In this document: in pieces, positions 29,383-38,014 of the stretch | Layout: every line of letters starts with the position of its first letter | How positions within the stretch are numbered: position 1 is the stretch's first letter | From: an uncultured Bacteroidales bacterium | GTDB lineage: Bacteria; Bacteroidota; Bacteroidia; Bacteroidales; Bacteroidaceae | Direction of reading: 5' to 3' | Assembly (NCBI GenBank): GCA_902768605.1 | Contig: CACXLY010000009.1 | Span: 10,305-74,304, forward strand | DNA length: 64,000 nucleotides | Made by a program: the position numbers and the translations under genes | The notes under the pieces: model-generated | What the model saw: only the letters and a program-made list of their open reading frames with translations | Databases searched by the model: none | Told to the model about the DNA's origin: nothing

Positions 29383-30618
29383 TCAGACGTACTCGAGGGT
29401 CAGCAGGCGGTCGGGGGCGAAGACGTGCTGTGCGGTGGAAAGCAGGTCTTCGGGAGTGATGGCGTCGAGCCGCTCGAAGAACTGCTCCTTCGTGAGCGTC
29501 TTGCCGTAATGGAGATAGCGTTTCGCCATGCCGAGCGCGACGTTCTCGAAGCTGTCGTACGAGATGCCGATCTGCCCTTTCAGCTGACGGCGTGCGGCAT
29601 CGATAGTGCGCTGGGAGAGAGGATGTTGCGTGAGGCGGTCGAGTTCGTGCGCCACGAGCCGCCGGCAGCGGGCGCGGTCCTTGGCGTCGCATCCGTAATA
29701 GACCGACCAGAGGCCCGTGTCGGTATAGGCCGTGCAAACGCTCTCGACGGTGTAGACCAGGCCATTGCGCTCGCGCAGGGCGAGGTTGAGACGGCTGCTC
29801 ATGGCCGGACCGCCCAGCATGTTGCTGAGGAAATAGAGGTGGAGCTGGCGCGGGTCGGAGGCTCCGAAAGCCTGTGCGCCGACCACGACGTGCGCCTGGT
29901 GCGTGTCCTTCTCGCGGACGACGTGGGCACCCCCACATGAGGCGTCGGCCGACGCTTGCTGTGGGAAAGGCTCCTCCTTGCTGTGGGAAAGGCCGACGCT
30001 TGCTGTAGCATTTTTCGCGGCCAGCCGGACCACCTTTTCGGGGTCCACGTTGCCGAGCACGTAGAGTACCATGCGGTCGGGGTGATAGAGGCGATGGGCG
30101 AAGCGCTGCATGTCGGCGGAGCGGAACGTCCGGAGCGTCGCGGCGTCGCCCAGTATGTTGCGGCCGAGCGGGTGCCCGGGGAAGAGCAGGCTTTCGAACT
30201 CGTCGAAGATGAGCTCGGAGGGCTGGTCATTGTAGCTCTCTATCTCATCGATGACCACCTCCGCCTCGCGCCCCATCTCGTCCTGAGGATAGGTGCTACG
30301 GAGGGCGATGTCGAGCAGGAGGTCGATGGCCTTGTGGACGTGCTGCTGCAGGCAGGTGCAGTAGTAGATGGTCTCCTCCTTGCCGGTGAAGGCGTTCAGG
30401 TCGCCGCCCACGCGCTCCATGGCGGAGATGACCTGCCTGGCGGAGCGGTGCTCGGTCCCCTTGAACGACATGTGCTCCGTGAAGTGTGCCATTCCGCTCT
30501 CCGAAGGCAGTTCGTGGCGCGTCCCGGCATCGACCGCGATGCCGAGGTACACGACGTCCGTCCGGCCCGGAGCGCAGATGACGCGGAGCCCCCCTGGAAG
30601 GGTGAAAGTATGGAACAT
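29383..30618 (-). CDS. M16-family zinc peptidase (inverzincin) with repeat-encoded insert
   Basis: 411 residues. The inverted zinc motif HFTEH (residues 45-49) and the downstream glutamate in EVVIDEIESY (about 115-125) are intact, so the N-terminal domain should be catalytic. The second half has the typical GLVYTVESVCTAYTDTGLWSVYYG strand and R/Y motif. Single-size M16B enzymes work as dimers on peptides or small proteins. Residues about 204-229 (VGLSHSKEEPFPQQASADAS) are encoded by the 22-bp TTGCTGTGG repeat family; three units equal 66 bp, which keeps the frame. The start codon lies 7 bp downstream of the ribosomal operon terminator. No signal peptide is visible, so it is probably cytoplasmic. 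Confidence 0.85.
   Translation of the reverse strand: MFHTFTLPGGLRVICAPGRTDVVYLGIAVDAGTRHELPSESGMAHFTEHMSFKGTEHRSARQVISAMERVGGDLNAFTGKEETIYYCTCLQQHVHKAIDLLLDIALRSTYPQDEMGREAEVVIDEIESYNDQPSELIFDEFESLLFPGHPLGRNILGDAATLRTFRSADMQRFAHRLYHPDRMVLYVLGNVDPEKVVRLAAKNATASVGLSHSKEEPFPQQASADASCGGAHVVREKDTHQAHVVVGAQAFGASDPRQLHLYFLSNMLGGPAMSSRLNLALRERNGLVYTVESVCTAYTDTGLWSVYYGCDAKDRARCRRLVAHELDRLTQHPLSQRTIDAARRQLKGQIGISYDSFENVALGMAKRYLHYGKTLTKEQFFERLDAITPEDLLSTAQHVFAPDRLLTLEYV
29934..30012. repeat. 22-bp TTGCTGTGG-family array inside the M16 gene
   Basis: Cores TTGCTGTGG/TTGCTGTAG at 29956, 29978 and 30000, exactly 22 bp apart, with a degenerate cap (CACATGAGG) at about 29934. It lies entirely within the M16 coding sequence and is read through in frame. 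Confidence 0.85.
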
Positions 30619-30624
30619 ATCAAC

Positions 30625-30655
30625 TAAAAAAGCGGGAAGCGTCTCCGCTCCCCGC
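30625..30655 (-). terminator. Terminator of the rpmB-rpmG-DUF4295 operon
   Basis: Minus strand: GGCGGGGAGCG, GAGA loop region, CGCTTCCCGC, then TTTTTTAG. A ten-bp G/C-rich stem and U tract 26 bp after the DUF4295 stop. It ends only 7 bp before the M16 start codon. Confidence 0.85.
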
Positions 30656-30680
30656 CTTCCAACTCATATAACTATACAAC

Positions 30681-30839
30681 TTAGTTCTTGAAGAAATCCT
30701 TAACGGCCTCGTTGGGCACCATCTGCTCGTCGAAAGAGTAGGAGCCTGTCTGAGGGTTCTTCACCATCTTGATAACCTTGGTGTACGAACGGCCATCGGT
30801 TTTACCCGTCTGAAGGGTAGCGACTGTTTTCTTTGCCAT
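30681..30839 (-). CDS. DUF4295 small basic protein
   Basis: 52 residues, MAKKTVATLQTGKTDGRSYT to VPNEAVKDFFKN. The DUF4295 family is a small basic protein found in Bacteroidetes directly after rpmB and rpmG. Its constant place in the ribosomal operon suggests a ribosome-associated function; no activity is known to me. Last gene before the terminator at 30625-30655. Confidence 0.9.
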   Translation of the reverse strand: MAKKTVATLQTGKTDGRSYTKVIKMVKNPQTGSYSFDEQMVPNEAVKDFFKN

Positions 30840-30844
30840 AATTC

Positions 30845-30921
30845 TGAATATTTTTGACTACTGACAGCTGGCCGCGGATTGCGGAATGTCGGTCGTCCGC
30901 GGTCGATTGTCCGTTGTCCGA
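30845..30921. repeat. 7-bp GGACAAC-family repeat between DUF4295 and rpmG
   Basis: Heptamer-spaced blocks such as GACTACTGACAGCTG and TCGATTGTCCGTTGTCCG on either strand. A similar stretch lies between rpmG and rpmB (31125-31215) and at 35.1 kb. Confidence 0.65.
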
Positions 30922-31110
30922 TTACTTAATTTCCTTGTGAACAGTCATCTTCTTCAAGATGGGGTTATACTTCTTGAGCTCGAGTCGCTCCGGAGTATTC
31001 TTCCTGTTCTTCGTGGTGATGTAGCGAGATGTACCTGGCAGACCGCTCTGCTTCATCTCTGTGCATTCCAGAATCACCTGTATTCTGTTGCCTTTAACTT
31101 TCTTTGCCAT
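30922..31110 (-). CDS. rpmG: 50S ribosomal protein L33
   Basis: 62 residues, [18 protein letters not shown] with [21 protein letters not shown] in the middle, the L33 pattern. Of the zinc-type cysteines only one is present (ECTE), so this is a C-minus form that does not bind zinc. Gene order rpmB-rpmG-DUF4295 is typical for Bacteroidetes. Confidence 0.95.
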   Translation of the reverse strand: MAKKVKGNRIQVILECTEMKQSGLPGTSRYITTKNRKNTPERLELKKYNPILKKMTVHKEIK

Positions 31111-31217
31111 AGTTTTTTCCTTTTTTGACTACAGACTCCAGACGCTGTGACCCAGGCCACGGGTTAACGTTCCCTGAAGGCCGGCTGCCTGTCGCCCGTC
31201 GTCAGTTGTCCAATCAC

Positions 31218-31478
31218 TTAGCCGATTACACGAATTTCCTTCCAATCACAATACCCTTGAGCCACTGCGTTCTTCAGAGCGGCATCGAGTCCTACCTTGT
31301 TAATATAGCGCAGACCGGAAGCGCTGATGTTCAGACTAATCCAGCAGTCCTCTTCCACGTAATAGAATTTCTTCGTGAACAGGTTCACGTTGAAAGTCCT
31401 CTTCGTGCGGCGCTTGGAGTGTGACACGTTATTGCCAATCATGGCCTTCTTACCGGTAATTTGACAAATCTTAGACAT
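31218..31478 (-). CDS. rpmB: 50S ribosomal protein L28
   Basis: 86 residues beginning [20 protein letters not shown], followed by [19 protein letters not shown] and the [20 protein letters not shown] end typical of L28. First gene of the operon; promoter at 31536-31566. L28 is a large-subunit protein located near the E site. Confidence 0.95.
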   Translation of the reverse strand: MSKICQITGKKAMIGNNVSHSKRRTKRTFNVNLFTKKFYYVEEDCWISLNISASGLRYINKVGLDAALKNAVAQGYCDWKEIRVIG

Positions 31479-31535
31479 TTCTAAATCTTCTCCTTTTTAG
31501 TCTATTCCAATAGACGACTTTTTCCAAACCGGCTG

Positions 31536-31566
31536 CAAAGGTACGACAATTTTTCATTCCACCAAG
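31536..31566 (-). promoter_or_regulatory. rpmB operon promoter
   Basis: Minus strand: CTTG (31566-31563), 19 bp, TACCTTTG (31543-31536). Start expected near 31530, about 50 nt before the rpmB ATG. Confidence 0.75.
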
Positions 31567-31622
31567 CATTTTCGCCCTTTTTTCTTATTAAATATGTGTT
31601 TTTTTGCATTTTCCGACAGAAA

Positions 31623-31658
31623 GAGAGCACGTCGGGATGCGAAACGCGACGTGCTCTC
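31623..31658 (-). terminator. Terminator of the BspA-like gene
   Basis: A 12-bp perfect stem GAGAGCACGTCG (31623-31634) with its complement (31647-31658), followed on the minus strand by TTTCTG. It lies about 34 bp after the BspA-like stop. Confidence 0.65.
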
Positions 31659-31691
31659 CCTGCAAATGCGACGTCTGCCGCAGCCGCTCGC

Positions 31692-33941
31692 CTACAGACT
31701 CAGTTTCAGAGTCTTCGTGCCGGCCTTGACGACATAAACGCCGTGGCCGTCCATCTTGATGCGTGTCGGACCGGCAGCCGACGTCTCCTGCCTTACCAGC
31801 TTCCCGCCGGCATCATAGACGCTGACCGTTTCGCCGGCCTCGAGATTGCCGACGCAGATGGTGCCGTCTGCCTCGCCATACACCTTCACATTGCTGTACG
31901 CCGGCGACTGGATTGCGGTTTCCTTGTCCTCGACCACGACCACGAGCGTAGAATTCGTCGTGATGGCAGGCGTCGTGTATGCACCATCCACCAGCTGACC
32001 CGTCACGTCTGCACCATTGAACGTGACACTATGGATGATCCATCCCTCCTCGGGGAGAATGTCGAAGCGATAGGTGGCGCCCACGTTGACAGCCATACGC
32101 AAAGCACAAGGCTCCGTCTGGCGAATGGTCAGATAAAGCTGTTCGCCAATGGACTCAATCTTGTTGAACTCCCTCCACCCTTCTGCCTCAGCATAAAGGC
32201 CTACTGATTGGGAGGGGACGTAGAGCGTAGCATCATAATTGGAGAATGCATACGACCCAATCGACGGCGGCTCAGGAGCCATGACGGTCAACGACTTCAA
32301 TGTGCCGCTTCCACTGAAAGCTCTGTAGCCTATCGCCTTAATGCCGCTGCCCAGCGTCACCGTCTGCAGCCTCGGGCAATCGCTCAGCATATACTGCGGA
32401 ACCTCTTCCACGCCATCGCCCACCTTGACAGTCGTCAGGCTGCTACACCCAGAAAAAGCACCGGGTTCGATAACCTTCACAGAATTTGGCACGTTGACCG
32501 TCTCCAGCTCTTTGCAACCATTGAAGGCGTTTGCACCAACGACGGCGGCTCCTTCATGTATCTCCACGCTTTTTATGTTGACACAATCGCTGAACACATT
32601 GCTATCCATCGTCTGCACGTCACGACCGATGACGGCGCTCGTCAGGCTGGTGCACTTTTCAAAAGCATAGGCTCCGAAGGACTTGATGGCATCGTTCAGG
32701 TTGATTTCCGAGAGAGCGGTACACTCGGCAAATGCACGATAGCCTATCTCCACCACTCGCGCACCAAGCACGACCTGTTGCAAGCTCGAGCAATTGCTGA
32801 AAGCATACTGTGGCACAACCTTCAGGCCGACGCCCATAATGACTGTGGTCAGGCTGCTGCATTCGGAAAAGGCATGGCTTCCAAGCGTCAGGACAGACTG
32901 GGGAATACGTACACTTTGCAGCTTCCTGCACCTTTCGAAAGCGTTCGGACCTATGACGACAGCACCTTCGTGCATTTCCACGCTCTCGAGGTTGATGCAG
33001 TCGGAGAAGACGTTTGACTCCATCGCCTCCAGATTCTTACTGATGACGACGCTTGTCAGACTGGTGCATTCGGCAAATGCATAGGCTTTCATACTCTTGA
33101 TGTTGTCGTGGAGATTGATGTCCTTAAGGTTCGTGCAAGACGAGAAAGCACGATAGCCAATCTCTTCCACGCTGTTGCCAAGCACCACCTGTTGCAAGCT
33201 CGTGCATTCGCTGAAAGCATACTGCTGGACTTCCTTCACGCCATCGCCGATAACGGCAGCAGTCAGGCTGGCACATCCTGCGAAGGCATGACTCCCGAGG
33301 CTTCTCACAGAGTTGGGGAGGGTGACTGCTTGCAGCTTCTTGCAGTTCTCGAAGGCATTGTTGCCTATAACGCAAGCACCATCGTGCACCTCCACAGTCT
33401 CGATGTTCGCACAACCGCTGAAGACATTCGAGTCCATCGATATGACTCTCGCTCCTATGACAACACTCGTCAGGCTTGTGCAGCCGGCAAAGGCGAAGGC
33501 TCCGAAAGAGGTGATGTTGTCATTCAGATTGATGTCCTTAAGGTTGATGTTGTCGGAAAATGCCCGATAGCCTATCTCCTCCACGTTGCTGCCAAGCACC
33601 ACCTTTTCCAAGTTCTCGCATTCGGCAAAGGCATACTGAGGAATCACGCGGATGACGTCGTTCAGCGTAACGGATATCAGCCCGCCGCACTTGTTGAAAG
33701 CGCTTTTGTCCATGCCTGCAACGGTATAGGTCACGTTGCCATTTGTGACGGTGGCGGGAATCACTATGTTGCCGGCATACTTTGTGTCGCCAGCCACCAC
33801 GTTGACAAACCCTGCAGCTTCATCGCTGATAGAGTAGAAGATGCCGTCCGCCTCGAAATCGTAGGAAGCGGCCGACGCGTTCAGAAACATGCCCAGCACT
33901 AACAGGCCGAGCGTCAGACTACGTTGTAAGAGAGTTCTCAT
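31692..33941 (-). CDS. BspA-type leucine-rich-repeat surface protein
   Basis: 749 residues. Signal peptide 1-24 (LGLLVLGMFLNASA), a beta leader to about 101, then LRR_5 repeats of 23 residues with the pattern AFxxCxxLxxVxIgxxVxxIg. The repeats form a higher-order module of six LRRs (138 residues, 414 bp) repeated at about 102-239, 240-377 and 378-515, with a fourth partial copy. Within each module the six units differ in a fixed order. The end (NVKVYGEADGTICVGNLEAG to GVYVVKAGTKTLKLSL) resembles type IX secretion sorting domains. BspA proteins bind fibronectin, fibrinogen or other bacteria; the ligand here is unknown. It follows the GH43 gene by 36 bp and is probably cotranscribed. Confidence 0.85.
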   Translation of the reverse strand: MRTLLQRSLTLGLLVLGMFLNASAASYDFEADGIFYSISDEAAGFVNVVAGDTKYAGNIVIPATVTNGNVTYTVAGMDKSAFNKCGGLISVTLNDVIRVIPQYAFAECENLEKVVLGSNVEEIGYRAFSDNINLKDINLNDNITSFGAFAFAGCTSLTSVVIGARVISMDSNVFSGCANIETVEVHDGACVIGNNAFENCKKLQAVTLPNSVRSLGSHAFAGCASLTAAVIGDGVKEVQQYAFSECTSLQQVVLGNSVEEIGYRAFSSCTNLKDINLHDNIKSMKAYAFAECTSLTSVVISKNLEAMESNVFSDCINLESVEMHEGAVVIGPNAFERCRKLQSVRIPQSVLTLGSHAFSECSSLTTVIMGVGLKVVPQYAFSNCSSLQQVVLGARVVEIGYRAFAECTALSEINLNDAIKSFGAYAFEKCTSLTSAVIGRDVQTMDSNVFSDCVNIKSVEIHEGAAVVGANAFNGCKELETVNVPNSVKVIEPGAFSGCSSLTTVKVGDGVEEVPQYMLSDCPRLQTVTLGSGIKAIGYRAFSGSGTLKSLTVMAPEPPSIGSYAFSNYDATLYVPSQSVGLYAEAEGWREFNKIESIGEQLYLTIRQTEPCALRMAVNVGATYRFDILPEEGWIIHSVTFNGADVTGQLVDGAYTTPAITTNSTLVVVVEDKETAIQSPAYSNVKVYGEADGTICVGNLEAGETVSVYDAGGKLVRQETSAAGPTRIKMDGHGVYVVKAGTKTLKLSL

Positions 33942-33977
33942 AACTTTTGGATTATTTGTTAAACATAATGAAAGATG

Positions 33978-35114
33978 CTATTTGACGATGGCCGATGGCG
34001 GCTCCCATTCGTCGCGCCAGCGGACGACGGGCTTGCCGTCCTCGAACTCGATGGGGAGCCAGATGTAGCGCGCGTCGCTGGGATGGCGGGGGCGCCATAT
34101 ATCGGCCATGAAGATATACTGACACGTATCGTTTGCGACGACAGGGAGGATGAAGGTGCTCTGGCCGCCGAAGGTGAGCTCGGCTTTCGGACCGCGGCAT
34201 GGATTGGGATGCTGCTGCCAGGGCCCCCAGATGCTTGGGGCGGAGAACATGCGGGCCTCGTTTGGCGCCCAGCCCGTGCAGCCGGACGTTATCATCCAGT
34301 AGGTGCCGTCGCGTTTGAAGATGGCGGGCGCCTCGTTGTGTCCCGCCGGCGCCAGGCGGGTGTAGCGTCCTGTGTGGTGAAGGTAGTCGCAGGTCAGTTC
34401 GGCGATATGGAGCGTGAGGTTCTCCTCGGAGCTGAAGATGTGGTAAGCCTTGCCGTCGTCGTCCACATAGAGTGTCATGTCGCGCGACATCTGCCCGGAG
34501 CCGAAGTCGCGTTTCACGAAGAGTCCCTCGCCCACGGCCTTGAGCCAGGCGGGCGTCCACTGCTCCTTGAAGTTGGCTGCGTTGAGCGTATCGACCGTCT
34601 GCAGTTCCTTCTCCCCGAACTCCACGGGCCAGGTGCCGGCGTTTGCTCTTTGGGAATAGAGGAAACGGTAAGGGCCTTCGGGACGGCTGCTGACGGCCAC
34701 GCCGTAGCGGGCGGCATTGTAGCCCTGCCCTTTCAGTTCGAGGTGGAACCACATGCAGAATTGCTTCGTGACGGGATTGTAAATGACCTTCGGCCGCTCC
34801 AGCACGCAGCCCCGCTCGATATCAGAGCCCTGTTCGTCGCTCACGCTAAGTGCCACGCCGCGGTTGCGCCAGTTGAGGAGGTCGGTTGAGGAATAGCAGG
34901 TGACGCCCACCAGCGCGTTCGACGTATGGTCCGACTTGTGTTCGCCGAACCAATACCAGGTGTCGCCGTACTTGAGCACACCGCCGCCGTGGGCATTGAT
35001 GTGGACGCCGGCTTCGTCGGGCCAAAGCTCACCGCTTCGGATGGTTCGCCGCACGCCCTGCCCCATCGTGGGCAAAGCCATCATCACAGCTAACGCGATA
35101 AGAATCTTCTTCAT
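33978..35114 (-). CDS. Glycoside hydrolase family 43-like protein
   Basis: 378 residues with a signal peptide (MKKILIALAVMMALPTMGQG). The segment INAHGGGVLKYGDTWYWFGE is typical of GH43 enzymes of the galactan beta-1,3-galactosidase/subfamily 34 kind; VLERPKVIYN, SRDMTLYVDDDGKAYHIFSSE and the NEAPAIFKRDGTYWMITSGC segment with its Glu fit the five-bladed propeller and catalytic acid. It probably trims galactose or arabinose side chains in the periplasm or outside the cell. No carbohydrate-binding domain is attached. Probably first gene of an operon with the BspA-like gene. The exact substrate cannot be read from sequence. Confidence 0.8.
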   Translation of the reverse strand: MKKILIALAVMMALPTMGQGVRRTIRSGELWPDEAGVHINAHGGGVLKYGDTWYWFGEHKSDHTSNALVGVTCYSSTDLLNWRNRGVALSVSDEQGSDIERGCVLERPKVIYNPVTKQFCMWFHLELKGQGYNAARYGVAVSSRPEGPYRFLYSQRANAGTWPVEFGEKELQTVDTLNAANFKEQWTPAWLKAVGEGLFVKRDFGSGQMSRDMTLYVDDDGKAYHIFSSEENLTLHIAELTCDYLHHTGRYTRLAPAGHNEAPAIFKRDGTYWMITSGCTGWAPNEARMFSAPSIWGPWQQHPNPCRGPKAELTFGGQSTFILPVVANDTCQYIFMADIWRPRHPSDARYIWLPIEFEDGKPVVRWRDEWEPPSAIVK

Positions 35115-35130
35115 AGTATTTGTTTTTCTT

Positions 35131-35245
35131 TATAGACAACGGACTACGGACAACAGACAACGGAACTTTTGCGACTACTGACAACTGACTACGGACTATG
35201 GGCAACGGACAACTGACTACGGACAACTGACAACTGACGACAGAT
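35131..35245. repeat. 7-bp GGACAAC/TGACTAC tandem repeat
   Basis: Heptamers GGACTAC, GGACAAC, AGACAAC, TGACAAC and TGACGAC follow one another with small breaks between the divergent GH43 and EEP genes. The same family is found between rpm genes and, in frame, in the EEP and anti-sigma genes. Confidence 0.8.
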
Positions 35246-35325
35246 AGCGGAGCTTCCAAACTGGTCAAACGTGATGCAAATTTACACATTTCCGCGCTAT
35301 TTTGCAAGGAAAAGAGGCGTTTCCC

Positions 35326-35356
35326 TTTGCACAAAAGATAAAAAACGCTACCTTTA
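35326..35356 (+). promoter_or_regulatory. Promoter of EEP/C69 operon
   Basis: TTTG (35326-35329), 19 bp, TACCTTTA (35349-35356). Start expected near 35362, giving a 30-nt leader before the ATG at 35392. Confidence 0.75.
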
Positions 35357-35391
35357 CGCCCAAATTACGCTAAAACTAAAACAAAACGACC

Positions 35392-36390
35392 ATGCACAAA
35401 GGCTATTTTCTCTCCTCGAGTCTCTTTCTCCTGCTCCTGCTCATCTGTCAGACTATTTCTTCGCAGGAGGACTACATCTCGGTGCGTATGCTGACCTACA
35501 ACATCCAGCACGGAGCGGGGACGGACGGCGTGGTGGACCTGGACCGCCAGGCAGCCGTCATCGAAAGCGCCGACGTGGAAGTGGTCGGGCTGCAGGAGGT
35601 GGACAGCTGCGTGAAGCGTTCGGGCTACATCCCCGAGGCGGCAGTCCTGGCCCAGAAACTCGGCATGTACAGCACGTTCGGCGGAGCCATCCCCCTGACC
35701 GGCGGCAAGTACGGCGTCGCCATCCTCAGCAAGGAGCCGCCCCTGACGGTTCACCACTACCCCCTGCCCGGCACGGAGAAGCGCACCCTGCTGGTCTGCG
35801 AGTTCCAGGAATACGTATTCGCCACCACCCACCTCGACCTCGACGAGGAACAGCGACTCGCCTCGCTGCCCGTCATATTGGAAGAGGCTGCCAGTTGGGG
35901 CGACAAGCCTTTCATCATCTGTGGAGACTGGAACGACGAGCCCACCTCGACCCTCATCAAGACGATGAAGAAGGACGGCTTTGTCATGCTCAACTACCCC
36001 GCGAATCCTGGCAGTACCTACTATACCTTCCCTGCCGGCAAGCCCAACCGCATCATTGATTACATCGCCAGCTACGGCAGGGTGGTGCGGTCCGTGCGAC
36101 GCCGACAAGTGCTCAACGAGCCTGCAGCCTCCGACCATCGCCCCGTCCTGGTCGAGGTGCGGCTTAACCAATACACCACTGGCATCACGGCTCCCGAGGC
36201 CTCGGCCCTCGGCATGACGGACGCCCCCGAAGAGCTGTACGACCTCAGCGGACGACGTGTGGGAGGACTACGGACGACGGAAGACGGACAATGGACTGCG
36301 GACGGCGGACAGTCCTCAATGCTCAGCGACAAGCTGCCCAAGGGCATCTACATCCTGAAGAATAAGAAGCGGAAAATCTTCGTCAAATAA
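35392..36390 (+). CDS. Secreted endonuclease/exonuclease/phosphatase-family hydrolase
   Basis: 332 residues. Signal peptide (FLLLLLICQTISSQ), then the EEP fold: LTYNIQHG (about 35), VGLQEVD (about 66), GGKYGVAILSK, ATTHLDL, ICGDWNDEP (about 180), IDYI and ASDHRPVLVEV (about 245). All catalytic His/Asp/Asn/Glu positions are present, so it should be an active metal-dependent phosphoesterase acting on phospholipid head groups, sugar phosphates or DNA outside the cytoplasm. The C-terminal 75 residues (LYDLSGRRVGG to LPKGIYILKNKKRKIFVK) look like a sorting domain, interrupted by a 7-bp-repeat-encoded stretch (LRTTEDGQWTADGGQSS). It lies 11 bp before the C69 gene. Confidence 0.85.
   Translation: MHKGYFLSSSLFLLLLLICQTISSQEDYISVRMLTYNIQHGAGTDGVVDLDRQAAVIESADVEVVGLQEVDSCVKRSGYIPEAAVLAQKLGMYSTFGGAIPLTGGKYGVAILSKEPPLTVHHYPLPGTEKRTLLVCEFQEYVFATTHLDLDEEQRLASLPVILEEAASWGDKPFIICGDWNDEPTSTLIKTMKKDGFVMLNYPANPGSTYYTFPAGKPNRIIDYIASYGRVVRSVRRRQVLNEPAASDHRPVLVEVRLNQYTTGITAPEASALGMTDAPEELYDLSGRRVGGLRTTEDGQWTADGGQSSMLSDKLPKGIYILKNKKRKIFVK
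36265..36318. repeat. 7-bp GGACNACGGA repeat inside the EEP gene
   Basis: Heptameric blocks (GGACTAC, GGACGAC, GGACAAT, GGACTGC, GGACGGC, GGACAGT) read in frame as Arg/Thr/Asp/Gly-rich residues within the C-terminal sorting-like domain. Confidence 0.75.
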
Positions 36391-36401
36391 GCGATTACAT
36401 C

Positions 36402-37979
36402 ATGCATATGAAATACTTAGCACTTCTGACCCTTGTGGGCTGGACCTGCCTCGGCATGGCCCAGACGCCCCAAGACGCCTGCACCAGCATCATGGTGGGC
36501 AAGCAGGCCTCCACCGACGGTTCGGTGATGACGAGCCACACGTGCGACTCCTGGTACCGCACCTGGATGAGCATCGAGCCGGCCCGCGACTACCCGCGCG
36601 ACACCATCACCGCCATCCGCGAAGGCCTGATGCACACGGAGCACGCCCAAGACATGACGGGCGTGAAGGAACGCGGCACCATCCCGCAGGCCCACCACAC
36701 GTACCGCTACCTCAATACCGCATACCCCTGCCTCAACGAGAAGCAGCTGGCGATGGGCGAAACCACGATAAGCGGTCGCGACACGCTACAGAACAAGGCC
36801 GGCCTCTTCATGATCGAGGAGCTGCAGCGCATCGCCTTGCAACGCTGCACGACGGCCCGCGGCGCCATCCGCCTCATGGGCAGCCTGATCAAGCAGTACG
36901 GCTACGGCGACAGCGGCGAATGCCTCACCATTGCCGACCAGAACGAGGTCTGGATTTTCGAGGTCTTCGGCGAGGGACCGAAGCGCATCGGCGGCGTGTG
37001 GGCCGCGCAGCGCATTCCCGACGATGAGGTGGCCGTCAGCGCCAACATCTGTCGCATCGGCAGGCTCGACCTCAGCGATACGGACCACTTTATGGCGTCG
37101 GACAACGTCTTCACCGTAGCCCGCGAGCTGGGCCTCTGGGACGGCACGGGCGAGTTTTCGTTCTGGAAAGCCTACTCCGGCGGTAACTATTTCGACGAGC
37201 CCAAGAACTACAGCGTGCGCGAACTTTTCATCATGCAGCAGCTCGCGCCCGACGCCAATTTTTCCGATGAAATGGGCGAATTACCGCTTTCTGTGAAGCC
37301 AAAGGAGAAGCTGTCGGTCGAGAAGGTTTCGAAGCTTTTGGGCTCTTATTATGAAGGTACGGAGCTGAGTCTTTCCTGCAAGATCGACTCCCTGGCCAAG
37401 GGCAACGGCGAGGTGAAGATCAAGGGAGGCAAGCCGCTCGTCAGCAATCCCTGGATGCGTCCCGACGAGATACGCCGCTATGCCGGACTGCTCAACGACT
37501 CCACGATGACGAATATCCGCACCGTCAGCGTCTCGTGGTGTGCCTACAGCACTGTGATACAATTGCGTTCCTGGATGCCCGACGACATCGGCGGCGTGGC
37601 GTGGATAGCGCTCGACAATCCGGGTCAGTCGCCCCGCTTCCCCGTCTTCTCCGGCAACACCGAACTGCCCATGATGCTCGGCGTCTGCGGTCAGCATCGG
37701 AAAAGGGACGACGCAGCACTCTGGCATTACCGCGAAGCGAACCGTATTTCTTCGATGAAATGGGGCCAAACGCGCGCATCGCTGCAGTCGGCGCAGCAGT
37801 ATTTCCTCGACAAGGGAGAGCGCGAACAGGCGTTCGTAGAGCAGACGTGGTGGAACACGCCCGAGAAGCAGCGGACGGCCTTCCTGAATGGCTACACCGC
37901 CGACTTCTTCAACGCCACCGTGGGCCGTTGGGACGAGCTCGCCCGCAAATACTGGCGGCAGTTCTGGTCCGGCTTCTGA
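36402..37979 (+). CDS. C69-family dipeptidase
   Basis: 525 residues (523 from the ATG at 36408). Signal peptide LVGWTCLGMAQ, then CTSIMVGKQASTDGSVMTSH; in the C69 family the Cys of this segment becomes the N-terminal nucleophile after processing. GYGDSGECLTIADQNEVWIFEVFG and VSANICRIGRLDL are further conserved parts of the Ntn-hydrolase fold. Bacteroidales C69 enzymes cleave dipeptides in the periplasm for amino-acid uptake. The gene is 11 bp after the EEP gene and shares its promoter. A short gap of repeats follows. Confidence 0.85.
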   Translation: MHMKYLALLTLVGWTCLGMAQTPQDACTSIMVGKQASTDGSVMTSHTCDSWYRTWMSIEPARDYPRDTITAIREGLMHTEHAQDMTGVKERGTIPQAHHTYRYLNTAYPCLNEKQLAMGETTISGRDTLQNKAGLFMIEELQRIALQRCTTARGAIRLMGSLIKQYGYGDSGECLTIADQNEVWIFEVFGEGPKRIGGVWAAQRIPDDEVAVSANICRIGRLDLSDTDHFMASDNVFTVARELGLWDGTGEFSFWKAYSGGNYFDEPKNYSVRELFIMQQLAPDANFSDEMGELPLSVKPKEKLSVEKVSKLLGSYYEGTELSLSCKIDSLAKGNGEVKIKGGKPLVSNPWMRPDEIRRYAGLLNDSTMTNIRTVSVSWCAYSTVIQLRSWMPDDIGGVAWIALDNPGQSPRFPVFSGNTELPMMLGVCGQHRKRDDAALWHYREANRISSMKWGQTRASLQSAQQYFLDKGEREQAFVEQTWWNTPEKQRTAFLNGYTADFFNATVGRWDELARKYWRQFWSGF

Positions 37980-38014
37980 CGGCACCCCCTACCCCACCCG
38001 GGCATCAGAAACGC

